Positions 1-5,545 of a stretch of DNA of 6,139 bases are shown here, in pieces. Source of the stretch: Modestobacter sp. Its GTDB lineage: Bacteria; Actinomycetota; Actinomycetes; Mycobacteriales; Geodermatophilaceae. The notes beneath the pieces are model-generated. The model had not been told where the DNA came from and ran no database searches. It saw only the letters and a list, made by a program, of their open reading frames with translations. Within the stretch, counting starts at the first letter, position 1. Each line of letters opens with the position of its first letter. The stretch lies in the NCBI GenBank assembly GCA_025965635.1, contig JAOPWO010000362.1:1-6139 (forward strand). Reading direction: 5' to 3'. The position numbers were made by a program, and so were the translations under genes.

Positions 1-198
1 GTCCGCCGCGGCCCCGGCGAGCAGTTCGGCCACGGCCGACTGCATGGCGGTCAGGTGGGCGACGAGGTCGGCGACGGTCCAGCCGGGCAGCGCGGTGGCG
101 TCCCACTGACCGGCCTCGACGGCGTCCACACGGTCGGTGACCAGGGCCTGGGCCCGCTGGAAGCGCTCGAGCAGTTCGGCTCGGGAGGACTCGGGCAT
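1..198 (-). CDS. Mycothiol-dependent maleylpyruvate isomerase-like (DinB/MDMPI fold) protein, N-terminal part
   Basis: An open frame of 66 codons from an ATG at 198 continues off the left edge, so the C-terminus is missing. The visible part predicts a four-helix-bundle start: an amphipathic helix at residues 5-29, then the family-typical segment PGWTVADLVAHL at residues 38-49, whose His48 is at the position of the first metal ligand in DinB/MDMPI proteins. Members of this actinobacterial family (TIGR03083/TIGR03086-like) bind a divalent metal and are thought to use mycothiol as thiol cofactor; the substrate of this one cannot be told. The ATG at 202 is in another frame and gives no family match. 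No good Shine-Dalgarno sequence precedes the ATG at 198. It lies 80 bp downstream of moeZ on the same strand, behind a strong hairpin, so it is probably transcribed separately. Family call is fairly secure, substrate unknown. Confidence 0.75.
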   Translation of the reverse strand, partial: MPESSRAELLERFQRAQALVTDRVDAVEAGQWDATALPGWTVADLVAHLTAMQSAVAELLAGAAAD

Positions 199-222
199 GC
201 ATCCAGTCAAGCGCAGCCCGGA

Positions 223-268
223 CGCAGCGGGGCCCGGCGCCCCGTGTGGGGTGCCGGGCCCTGCTGTG
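223..268. terminator. Long hairpin after moeZ, putative terminator
   Basis: Bases 223-243 pair with 248-268 around a GTGT loop, a 21-bp uninterrupted stem when read as plus-strand RNA. Its core is GGGCCCGGC (230-238) with GCCGGGCCC (253-261). Three of the pairs are G-U in plus RNA (224/267, 229/262, 239/252) and become C-A mismatches in minus RNA, leaving 18 Watson-Crick pairs. No U tract follows on either side, which is common for actinobacterial terminators. It starts 10 bp beyond the moeZ stop, so termination of moeZ is the natural role. Confidence 0.6.
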
Positions 269-278
269 CGGTGCGGCC

Positions 279-1439
279 TCAGTAGGTCGGCAGCGCCTTG
301 TCGATCCGGGTCGCCCAGGCGGTGACGCCGCCCTGCACGTGGACGGCGTCCTTGAAGCCGGCCGCCTTGACCGCGGCCAGCGCCTCGGCGGAACGGACAC
401 CGGTCTTGCAGTGCAGCACGATCGGCCGGTCCTGCGGCAGCTGGGACAGCGCCCGGCCGGACAGGATCTCGTCCTTCGGGATCAGCTTCGCGCCCGGGAT
501 CGACACGATCTCGTACTCGTTGGGCTCCCGGACGTCGATGAGCTCGAAGTCCTTGCCGGCGTCCATCATGTCCTTGAGCTCGTCGACGGTGATCGTCGAA
601 CCGGCGGCGGCCTCCTGGGCCTCCACCGAGACGACGCCGCAGAAGGCCTCGTAGTCGATGAGGCCGGTGATCGGCTCACCCTCGGGGTCCTTGCGCACCT
701 TGATCTCGCGGAAGGTCATCTCCAGGGCGTCGTAGACCATCAGCCGTCCCAGCAGCGTCTCGCCGATGCCGGTGATGAGCTTGACCGCCTCGGTGGCCTG
801 GATGGCGCCGACCGTCGCGCAGAGCACGCCCAGGACGCCCCCTTCGGCGCAGGAGGGGACCATGCCGGGCGGCGGCGGAACCGGGTAGAGGTCGCGGTAG
901 TTCGGCCCGTGCTCGTTCCAGAAGACCGACACCTGGCCGTCGAAGCGGTAGATCGAGCCCCACACGTACGGCTTGTCCAGCAGCACGCAGGCGTCGTTCA
1001 CCAGGTAGCGGGTGGCGAAGTTGTCGGTGCCGTCGACGATGAGGTCGTACTGGCTGAAGATCTCCTCGACGTTCGAGCTGTCCAGCCGCGTCTGGTGCAG
1101 CCGGACGTCGACGTTGGGGTTGATCTCCTTGACCGAGTCACGCGCGCTCTCGGCCTTCGAGCGGCCGACGTCGGACTGACCGTGGATGATCTGGCGCTGC
1201 AGGTTCGACTCGTCGACGGTGTCGAACTCGACGATGCCGAGGGTCCCGACACCGGCCGCGGCCAGGTACATCAGCACCGGGGAGCCCAGGCCACCGGCCC
1301 CCACGGCCAGCACCTTGGCGTTCTTGAGCCGCTTCTGCCCGTCCATCCCCACGTCGGGGATGATCAGGTGGCGGCTGTAGCGACGAACCTCATCGATCGA
1401 GAGGCCGTCGGCGGGCTCCACCAGGGGTGGCAACTGCAC
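279..1439 (-). CDS. moeZ: Adenylyltransferase/sulfurtransferase MoeZ (ThiF/MoeB domain fused to rhodanese)
   Basis: Encodes 386 residues from a GTG at 1439. The N-terminal E1-like domain (about residues 15-260) adenylates the C-terminal glycine of small ubiquitin-like sulfur carriers. It shows the nucleotide loop GAGGLG at 47-52, the DTVDESNLQRQ motif at 73-83, the GTDNF segment with Asp139, and the PSCAEGG stretch with Cys197. A C-terminal rhodanese domain (about 285-386) carries the active-site loop CKTGVRS with persulfide Cys344, which donates sulfur to form a thiocarboxylate. In M. tuberculosis the close homologue Rv3206c activates CysO for cysteine synthesis and serves molybdopterin synthesis. 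The chosen start has AAGGAG six bases upstream and aligns with the known N-terminus (LPPLVEPA). An in-frame ATG at 1520 would add 27 residues with no family similarity. The carrier partners are not in this window. Identity is close along the full length, and no key residue is missing. Confidence 0.95.
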   Translation of the reverse strand: MQLPPLVEPADGLSIDEVRRYSRHLIIPDVGMDGQKRLKNAKVLAVGAGGLGSPVLMYLAAAGVGTLGIVEFDTVDESNLQRQIIHGQSDVGRSKAESARDSVKEINPNVDVRLHQTRLDSSNVEEIFSQYDLIVDGTDNFATRYLVNDACVLLDKPYVWGSIYRFDGQVSVFWNEHGPNYRDLYPVPPPPGMVPSCAEGGVLGVLCATVGAIQATEAVKLITGIGETLLGRLMVYDALEMTFREIKVRKDPEGEPITGLIDYEAFCGVVSVEAQEAAAGSTITVDELKDMMDAGKDFELIDVREPNEYEIVSIPGAKLIPKDEILSGRALSQLPQDRPIVLHCKTGVRSAEALAAVKAAGFKDAVHVQGGVTAWATRIDKALPTY

Positions 1440-1445
1440 GGAGTG

Positions 1446-1451
1446 CTCCTT
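1446..1451 (-). promoter_or_regulatory. Shine-Dalgarno of moeZ
   Basis: The minus strand reads AAGGAG, six bases before the GTG at 1439. It decides the start against the longer in-frame ATG at 1520. I found no TANNNT-type -10 hexamer on the minus strand between 1440 and 1660, so the moeZ promoter is not identified. Confidence 0.8.
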
Positions 1452-1604
1452 CGCGACTGCGGGTACCGGCAGGACCGATCGGCCTTCGCCGACGTCCTCT
1501 GCTCTCCAACAGCGTGGCATGCCGCTCTCTTCCCGACCCCGGCGCAGCCGGTCCGCGGACTCGTCGCGGGGGTCGGAGGCTCCCCGGTGTGGACACGGGA
1601 AACG

Positions 1605-1622
1605 GCCCGGCTCACGCCGGGC
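1605..1622 (-). terminator. Hairpin terminator downstream of the DUF3152 gene
   Basis: A perfect 7-bp stem, GCCCGGC (1605-1611) with GCCGGGC (1616-1622), encloses a four-base loop. Read on the minus strand it is followed by CGTTTCC, a short T run, as expected of a weak intrinsic terminator. It lies 48 bp beyond the DUF3152 stop and about 165 bp before moeZ. Apart from this hairpin and the moeZ ribosome binding site, I see nothing in the 1440-1670 gap. Confidence 0.5.
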
Positions 1623-1670
1623 ACGGCACGCGGACGCGGTCGGCGCGCGGAGCGCGACGACGGATCGCGA

Positions 1671-2588
1671 CTACGGATACGGCCACGCGTTCTTTATGCA
1701 GCCGTCCAGCCCGAGCGTCTGCTGGTGCATGACCGGGGCGACCCGTCCGCGCCCCGCGCAGGGCTCGTGCCCGTTGCCGAGCGCGTGGCCGACCTCGTGG
1801 TTCACCACGTACTGGCGGTAGGTCCGGATGTCCCCGGCGTAGTCGGGGACGGCGGTCTCCCAGCGGGCCAGGTTGATCACCGCCCGCTCGCCGAAGCGGC
1901 AGGACGTGTACCCCCCGGTGCCCACCCCGGGGCAGTAGCGCTCCATGCTCCCGGGGCTGACCCGGCTGACCCGGACGTCGTAGGCGCCGGCCGGGGCCTC
2001 GGCGGCGCCGACGCGCTGCACCGACATGCGCCCGCCGTTGCCCCAGGACCGGGGATCGCCGAGGGTCGCCTCGACGGCCGCGGCGAAACCGGCGCCGTCC
2101 ACGTCGATGCCGTCCTCGACCTCGACGACGAACCGTTGCAGCGGCCCGGACCCGTGGACGCCGGAGCTCCCGTCGACGACGGCGAGCGTCCCGGCGCCCT
2201 GCTCGACGTAGTCCGGGGTGTCCGGGGCGGCCGGCGCGTCGGTGGGCACGCCCTCCCCCACCGCCGGCGCCTGCATCTCGGCCGGCGGCTCGGCGGCGGC
2301 CGACCCGGTGCCGACCAGGGTGGACTGCGCAGCAGCGGACGGCGCGGCGGGGTCGGTGACGCTGGTGGCCGCCACGTCGACCAGGGCGAGCAGGGTGGCC
2401 ACGGTGAGCAGTGGGACGGCGTAGGCGCGCCAGCCGTGGCGCCGGACGAAGCGCCGGACCCGCCCTCCGGACTCCATCCGGCGCGGTGCGTACCGGACCG
2501 GGTCACGGCGGGCGACGAGTGGCCCGGGCACCCCGGCGTGTGGACCCCGCTCGGCCCCGCGCACCGTGTGCACGTCCGATCGGGTCAC
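1671..2588 (-). CDS. DUF3152 membrane-anchored putative zinc metallopeptidase
   Basis: Read as 305 residues from a GTG at 2588. An Arg-rich cytosolic segment ends in RRHGWRAYAVPLL, followed by one membrane segment (about 55-73), then a Pro/Ala-rich disordered linker (about 74-127) and an extracytoplasmic domain (about 145-305). The domain holds HEVGHALGNGH at 264-274, the HExxHxxGxxH zinc motif of metzincin-type peptidases with catalytic Glu265, then VAPVMHQQT, whose Met287 could be the Met-turn. Four cysteines (219, 230, 277, 297) may form two disulfides. The homologue is Rv3207c, and no substrate is known to me. The start is uncertain: GTGs at 2573 and 2531 and an ATG at 2477 (268 residues) are alternatives, and none has a good ribosome binding site. 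I favour an upstream start because family members, as I recall, have a basic segment before the WRAYA-membrane region, and third positions in 2477-2588 are still mostly G/C. It lies 71 bp downstream of the hydrolase gene and is probably cotranscribed with it. Confidence 0.85.
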   Translation of the reverse strand: MTRSDVHTVRGAERGPHAGVPGPLVARRDPVRYAPRRMESGGRVRRFVRRHGWRAYAVPLLTVATLLALVDVAATSVTDPAAPSAAAQSTLVGTGSAAAEPPAEMQAPAVGEGVPTDAPAAPDTPDYVEQGAGTLAVVDGSSGVHGSGPLQRFVVEVEDGIDVDGAGFAAAVEATLGDPRSWGNGGRMSVQRVGAAEAPAGAYDVRVSRVSPGSMERYCPGVGTGGYTSCRFGERAVINLARWETAVPDYAGDIRTYRQYVVNHEVGHALGNGHEPCAGRGRVAPVMHQQTLGLDGCIKNAWPYP

Positions 2589-2659
2589 ACGGCCCAGGTT
2601 CTCACGGCCCGGCGCCGACGGGGGAGACGTCGGGGGACGTCGTCGTGGCGGCCGGCGAC

Positions 2660-3712
2660 TCAGGCGCGCTCGGACGCCGGTTCGCGGACGGGCCTGGCAC
2701 CCTGGGCGGCCGCCGACCGGCGGGCTGCGTCCTCGGCGAGCGCGAGCACCGCCCGGGCCGTCGCCTCCGGCGCCTCGAGCATGGCCAGGTGGCCGACCCC
2801 GGGCTGCACCTGCAGTCGCGCGTCGGGCAGCGCGGCGGCCAACCGGGGCGCGAGCGCCGGGTCGACCAGGCGGTCGCGGTCGCCCCAGACCACCAGCGAG
2901 GGAACCCGCACCGACCGGGCCATCCGCCAGGCATTGGCCCGCCCCAGCCGCAGGTAGGAGGTCATCAGCCCGCGCAGGCTGCGGGTCAGTGCCTGCCCGG
3001 CCCATGGCTGGGCGTCGTGCTCCCGCAACTCCTCGACCGCCTCGGCCAGCCGGGCCTTCGGCACCCGGGACGGGTCCCCGATGCACATCTGGACCAGTCC
3101 CCGGACGCGCTGCTCCGGGCTCACCCCGGCCAGCCGCTTCTCGGCCAGCGCCGGCACCCCGGGCAGCAGCACCAGCGCGATCGCCCGGTCGAACGCCGCC
3201 GGCACCCGGTAGACCGGCATGGCCGCGGAGATCAACGTCAGCGTGGCCACCAGGTCCGGACGACGGGCGGCGACCCAGACGCTGACCAGCCCACCGAGCG
3301 AGTTGCCCAGGAGGTGCACGGGCCGTCCGCGCCCGGGACCGGGCCGGTCCACCACCCACTCCAGCACGTCGACCACGGCCTGCACGTGCCGCTGCATCGA
3401 GTAGGTGCCCCGCGGGGGCGGCGCGGACCGGCCGAAGCCGGGGAGGTCGAGGGCGTACCCGTCGAACCGCACGGCGAGCAGGGCGGCCAGGTCGGTCCAG
3501 TTGGTGGAGGCGCCGCCGAGCCCGTGCACGTAGAGCGCGCGCTCCGAAGGGGCGTCGTCGCCGGGCTCGCCGTCGCCGCCGACCGGGCCGACCCAGGGGG
3601 TGTGCCGGACGAAGACCGGGCCCCCGGTCACCGGGACCTGCTGGCCGGGCCACGGCGGCACGAGAGCCCGGGACCGTGGCAGGGGGACGTCGGAGAGGCG
3701 GGCGTCGGTCAC
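2660..3712 (-). CDS. Alpha/beta-fold hydrolase
   Basis: Encodes 350 residues from a GTG at 3712. The canonical fold motifs appear in order: oxyanion-hole region YVHGLGGASTNW at 61-72, DLPGFGRS at 89-96, nucleophile elbow GNSLGG at 136-141 with Ser138, acid strand VVWGDRDRLVDP with Asp280, and catalytic His308 in GVGHLAMLEAP. The triad Ser138-Asp280-His308 is complete, so it should be an active esterase, lipase or C-C hydrolase. The substrate cannot be inferred. There is no signal peptide, so it is likely cytosolic. The track frame opens further upstream (to 3832), but that extension crosses the TetR start and has no family similarity. The GTG has no Shine-Dalgarno, and a -10-like TACCGT sits seven bases upstream, which suggests a leaderless transcript. 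It is divergent from the TetR gene, which may control it, and is followed by the DUF3152 gene. The C-terminal tail (about 330-350) is Ala/Arg-rich. Confidence 0.9.
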   Translation of the reverse strand: MTDARLSDVPLPRSRALVPPWPGQQVPVTGGPVFVRHTPWVGPVGGDGEPGDDAPSERALYVHGLGGASTNWTDLAALLAVRFDGYALDLPGFGRSAPPPRGTYSMQRHVQAVVDVLEWVVDRPGPGRGRPVHLLGNSLGGLVSVWVAARRPDLVATLTLISAAMPVYRVPAAFDRAIALVLLPGVPALAEKRLAGVSPEQRVRGLVQMCIGDPSRVPKARLAEAVEELREHDAQPWAGQALTRSLRGLMTSYLRLGRANAWRMARSVRVPSLVVWGDRDRLVDPALAPRLAAALPDARLQVQPGVGHLAMLEAPEATARAVLALAEDAARRSAAAQGARPVREPASERA

Positions 3713-3718
3713 CCCATG

Positions 3719-3724
3719 ACGGTA
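3719..3724 (-). promoter_or_regulatory. Putative -10 hexamer for the hydrolase gene (leaderless)
   Basis: The minus strand reads TACCGT, fitting TANNNT, with six bases between it and the GTG at 3712. The transcript would then begin at or next to the start codon, consistent with the absence of a Shine-Dalgarno sequence. No consensus -35 is visible. Confidence 0.45.
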
Positions 3725-3743
3725 AGCCGCAGGCGCACCCGGG

Positions 3744-3757
3744 GTCGCGGAGGCGAC
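3744..3757. promoter_or_regulatory. Candidate operator palindrome between TetR and hydrolase genes
   Basis: GTCGC (3744-3748) and GCGAC (3753-3757) form an inverted repeat with a 4-bp spacer near the middle of the 67-bp divergent gap, over the expected -35 zone of both promoters. TetR-family regulators usually bind such palindromes beside their own gene. The arms are only 5 bp and the DNA is GC-rich, so chance is possible. Confidence 0.35.
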
Positions 3758-3764
3758 GCGCCGG

Positions 3765-3770
3765 TAACAT
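3765..3770 (+). promoter_or_regulatory. Putative -10 hexamer for the TetR gene (leaderless)
   Basis: TAACAT fits TANNNT and ends nine bases before the ATG at 3780. The bases in between (CGGCCCGCC) contain no ribosome binding site, so transcription probably starts at or just before the ATG. There is no consensus -35 about 17 bp upstream. Confidence 0.5.
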
Positions 3771-3779
3771 CGGCCCGCC

Positions 3780-4439
3780 ATGCAGCCCAGCCGACCCGCG
3801 CCCGACTCCGCGTCGACGTCCGCCCGTCGCACGTCCCGGCTGCCGCGCGGGGCCCGGCGTCAGCAGCTGCTGCGGGCCGCCCGCGACGTCTTCGTCGCGC
3901 AGGGCTTCCACGCGGCCGCGATGGACGACATCGCCGACCGTGCCGGGGTCAGCAAGCCCGTGCTGTACCAGCACTTCCCCGGCAAGCGGGAGCTGTACCT
4001 GGCACTGCTGGAGCAGCAGGTCGACGAGCTGAGCGACCGGGTGCGCGAGGCGATGGCCGGGACCGACGACAACCGGATCCGCGTCGACGGGGCGGTCGGT
4101 GCCTACTTCGACTTCATCGACGCCGAGGGCGAGGCCTTCCGGCTGGTCTTCGAGTCCGACCTGCGCAACGACACCGAGGTCCGCGCGGCCGTCGACCGGG
4201 GCGCCCGGCAGTGCATCGAGGCCATCGCGGAGGTCATCGCCGTCGAGACCGGCGCCGATCCGGAGCGGGCGCTGCTGCTGTCGGCGGGCATGACCGGGCT
4301 GGCCGAGACGAGCGCCCGCTGGTGGCTGGCCGGCAAGGGCACGCTGTCCCGGGACGAGGCGGTGGCGCTCATGTCGTCGCTGGCGTGGCGCGGCATGTCC
4401 GGATTCCCTCTGCGCGAGGACGACAGCGGGCCCGGCTGA
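3780..4439 (+). CDS. TetR/AcrR-family transcriptional regulator
   Basis: Encodes 219 residues. After a basic, disordered tail (1-24) comes the TetR DNA-binding domain: helix 1 RRQQLLRAARDVFVAQGF (26-43), then MDDIADRAGVSKPVLYQHFPGKRELYLALL (48-77), including the turn and recognition helix SKPVLYQHF at 58-66. The C-terminal half (about 85-210) is the helical ligand-binding and dimer domain, with the segment DFIDAEGEAFRLVFESDL, and resembles Rv3208 of M. tuberculosis. The ligand is unknown. It is divergent from the alpha/beta hydrolase across 67 bp containing a small palindrome, so self-repression and control of the hydrolase/DUF3152 unit is the simplest inference. There is no Shine-Dalgarno; a -10 close to the ATG suggests leaderless translation. 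A 100-bp gap with its own promoter separates it from the DUF3107 gene. Confidence 0.92.
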   Translation: MQPSRPAPDSASTSARRTSRLPRGARRQQLLRAARDVFVAQGFHAAAMDDIADRAGVSKPVLYQHFPGKRELYLALLEQQVDELSDRVREAMAGTDDNRIRVDGAVGAYFDFIDAEGEAFRLVFESDLRNDTEVRAAVDRGARQCIEAIAEVIAVETGADPERALLLSAGMTGLAETSARWWLAGKGTLSRDEAVALMSSLAWRGMSGFPLREDDSGPG

Positions 4440-4496
4440 CCGCCCGCGTTCGCTGTCGGCGCACCCGCCGCGGCAGGTCGGCTGCCCCCGCTGGAC

Positions 4497-4502
4497 TAGC
4501 GT
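4497..4502 (+). promoter_or_regulatory. Putative -10 hexamer of the DUF3107 gene
   Basis: TAGCGT fits TANNNT. Transcription would start near 4509-4511, giving a leader of about 30 bases that contains the strong ribosome binding site. No clear -35 is visible, and the spacing supports a gene-specific promoter. Confidence 0.45.
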
Positions 4503-4524
4503 GGGCGGGCAGCAGTCCGACTTG

Positions 4525-4530
4525 AGGAGG
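4525..4530 (+). promoter_or_regulatory. Shine-Dalgarno of the DUF3107 gene
   Basis: AGGAGG lies nine bases before the GTG at 4540. It fixes the start and rules out the in-frame GTG at 4501, which lies inside the promoter region. Confidence 0.85.
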
Positions 4531-4539
4531 CATCTCCAC

Positions 4540-4770
4540 GTGGAAGTAAAGATCGGTGTCCAACACTCGCCCCGTGAGCTGGTCATCGACAGCCCCAAGA
4601 CGCCGGACGAGATCGCGGCGGAGGTGTCCAAGGCGATGACGGCGGCCAAGGACGGCCTCCTGACCCTGGTCGACGAGCGGGGTCGCCGCATCGTCGTCCC
4701 GACCGACCGGATCGCCTACGTCGAGATCGCCGAGGCAGACCAGCGGCGGGTCGGCTTCATCGCCGGCTGA
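4540..4770 (+). CDS. DUF3107 family small protein
   Basis: Encodes 76 residues from a GTG: a VEVKIGVQHSPREL beginning, a central helix (about residues 19-36, PDEIAAEVSKAMTAAKDG), a strand pair LLTLVDERGRRIVVPT, and a closing IAYVEI...RRVGFIAG. From memory it aligns along its whole length with Rv3208A (TB9.4) of M. tuberculosis, which carries an extra C-terminal tail absent here. The predicted pattern is small alpha/beta, with no cysteine, signal or membrane segment, so a soluble cytosolic protein is expected. The biochemical function is unknown to me. It has its own -10, a strong AGGAGG and a hairpin terminator, so it is likely a well-expressed single-gene transcript between the TetR gene and the convergent ferritin-like gene. 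Family assignment is secure; any role would be a guess. Confidence 0.9.
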   Translation: MEVKIGVQHSPRELVIDSPKTPDEIAAEVSKAMTAAKDGLLTLVDERGRRIVVPTDRIAYVEIAEADQRRVGFIAG

Positions 4771-4794
4771 GCACCCAGCAGGACCTGAGGGAAC

Positions 4795-4840
4795 GGCCCC
4801 GGTGCAGGTGCCCGCGCCGAGCGTGGGGGGCACCGGGGTC
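4795..4840 (+). terminator. Nested hairpin terminator between convergent genes
   Basis: An outer stem GGCCCCGGTGC (4795-4805) pairs with GCACCGGGGTC (4830-4840), with one G-U pair (4796/4839). Inside it an inner stem CCCGCGC (4811-4817) pairs with GCGTGGG (4821-4827), with one G-U pair and a CGA loop. Both wobbles are G-U only in plus RNA, so the fold is better in the DUF3107 transcript. It begins 24 bp after that stop and ends 2 bp before the ferritin-like stop, so it could serve both directions. There is no U tract. Confidence 0.7.
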
Positions 4841-4842
4841 CT

Positions 4843-5493
4843 TCACGGGCTGAGTCCCAGGGCCCGCATGCGGTGCCCGTGGGCGGTGGTGATCCGCTGC
4901 AGCAGCTGCCCCACCCCGGCGAGATCACCGGTGCCGCCGATGATCAGCTCGGCGAGCCGGTCGTTGTCCGCGATGACCGCCTGCGACTGCGTGAGCGCCT
5001 CGCCGACCAGCCGCCGCGCCCACAACGCCAGCCGGCCCGCCACCGTCCGGTCGGCGGCGATCGCCGCCCGGACCTCGCGTACGGCGAAGTCCGCGTACCC
5101 GGTGTCGGCCAGCACCTCCTCGACCAGCGTCCGGTCGGGCTGAGGCAGGAACGCGGCGATCTCCCGGTAGAAGTCGGTGGCCAGCCCGTCCCCGACGTAG
5201 GCCTTCACCAGCCCCTCCAGCCAGGTGCTGGCCCGGGTGCTGTCGTGGAAGGCGTCCAACGGGACGACGAAGGGTGCCATCGCCGTGGCCGGCTCCACAC
5301 CCAGCTCCCGCAGCCGCGCGGTCAGCCGCTGGTGGTGGGCGACCTCGGCAGCCGCCATCCGGGCGAGCGCGGAACGGCCGTCCAGCGTGGGCGCCAGCCG
5401 GGCGTCCTCCGCCAGCCGGTCGAAGGCGGTCAACTCGGCATAGGCCAGCACGCCGAGCAGATCGGGCACAGCTCGCTCGTCGACCCCGGCCAC
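4843..5493 (-). CDS. Ferritin-like protein, MiaE_2-type (tRNA hydroxylase-like fold)
   Basis: Encodes 216 residues from a GTG at 5493. It is almost wholly helical with ferritin-like features: YAELTAFDRL with Glu20 in helix 1, AAAEVAHHQRL with Glu50-x-x-His53 in helix 2, a segment KAYVGDGLATDFYREIA (96-112), and ADTGYADFAVREV in the second half. Spacing of Glu and ExxH fits a carboxylate-bridged di-iron or related metal site. The family (MiaE_2, homologue Rv3210c as I recall) is related in fold to MiaE, which hydroxylates a modified adenosine in tRNA, but whether these actinobacterial proteins act on tRNA is not established. There is no signal peptide, so it is cytosolic. GGAGGA five bases before the GTG supports the start. 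It is divergent from the helicase gene, with overlapping promoters, and convergent with the DUF3107 gene. Confidence 0.88.
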   Translation of the reverse strand: MAGVDERAVPDLLGVLAYAELTAFDRLAEDARLAPTLDGRSALARMAAAEVAHHQRLTARLRELGVEPATAMAPFVVPLDAFHDSTRASTWLEGLVKAYVGDGLATDFYREIAAFLPQPDRTLVEEVLADTGYADFAVREVRAAIAADRTVAGRLALWARRLVGEALTQSQAVIADNDRLAELIIGGTGDLAGVGQLLQRITTAHGHRMRALGLSP

Positions 5494-5498
5494 GCACG

Positions 5499-5504
5499 TC
5501 CTCC
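5499..5504 (-). promoter_or_regulatory. Shine-Dalgarno of the ferritin-like gene
   Basis: The minus strand reads GGAGGA, five bases before the GTG at 5493. It supports that start over the GTG at 5497, which is in a different frame. Confidence 0.8.
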
Positions 5505-5539
5505 GTCCCCGCGCGGGTGCGGTCCCGGCGCGCGCAGCG

Positions 5540-5545
5540 AGGCTA
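5540..5545 (-). promoter_or_regulatory. Putative -10 hexamer of the ferritin-like gene
   Basis: The minus strand reads TAGCCT, preceded by GGT. Transcription would start near 5533, giving a leader of about 40 bases that contains the GGAGGA site. It lies in one arm of the inverted repeat 5543-5563. Confidence 0.5.

Noticed and set aside
1475..1482. Palindrome CCGATCGG upstream of moeZ
   Set aside because: Eight bases with non-symmetric flanks; too short to support an operator.
1440..1520. Extension of moeZ to the ATG at 1520
   Set aside because: The extra 27 residues do not resemble MoeZ N-termini, while the GTG at 1439 has a well-spaced AAGGAG and matches the family start.
2619..2641. Tandem GGGGGA..ACGTC copies before the DUF3152 gene
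   Set aside because: Only two imperfect short copies in GC-rich DNA, with no evidence of function.
246..2957. Plus-strand open frame of 903 codons
   Set aside because: It is antisense to moeZ, the DUF3152 gene and part of the hydrolase gene, all with clear family motifs. Its product is low-complexity Arg/Gly/Asp/Val-rich, as expected of a shadow frame in very GC-rich DNA.
3713..3832. Longer hydrolase frame starting at 3832
   Set aside because: It would overlap the TetR start and promoter, and the extra residues carry no family signal.
4472..4486. Hairpin GGCAG/CTGCC downstream of the TetR gene
   Set aside because: A 5-bp stem without a T run is expected by chance in such GC-rich DNA, and it lies in the -35 region of the DUF3107 promoter.
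2411..4525. Plus-strand open frame of 704 codons
   Set aside because: It is antisense to the hydrolase gene and out of frame with the TetR gene; low-complexity translation.
1671..4691. Minus-strand open frame of 1006 codons
   Set aside because: Only its last roughly 300 codons are a real gene (DUF3152). The rest runs out of frame through the hydrolase gene and antisense to the TetR gene, with no family motifs.
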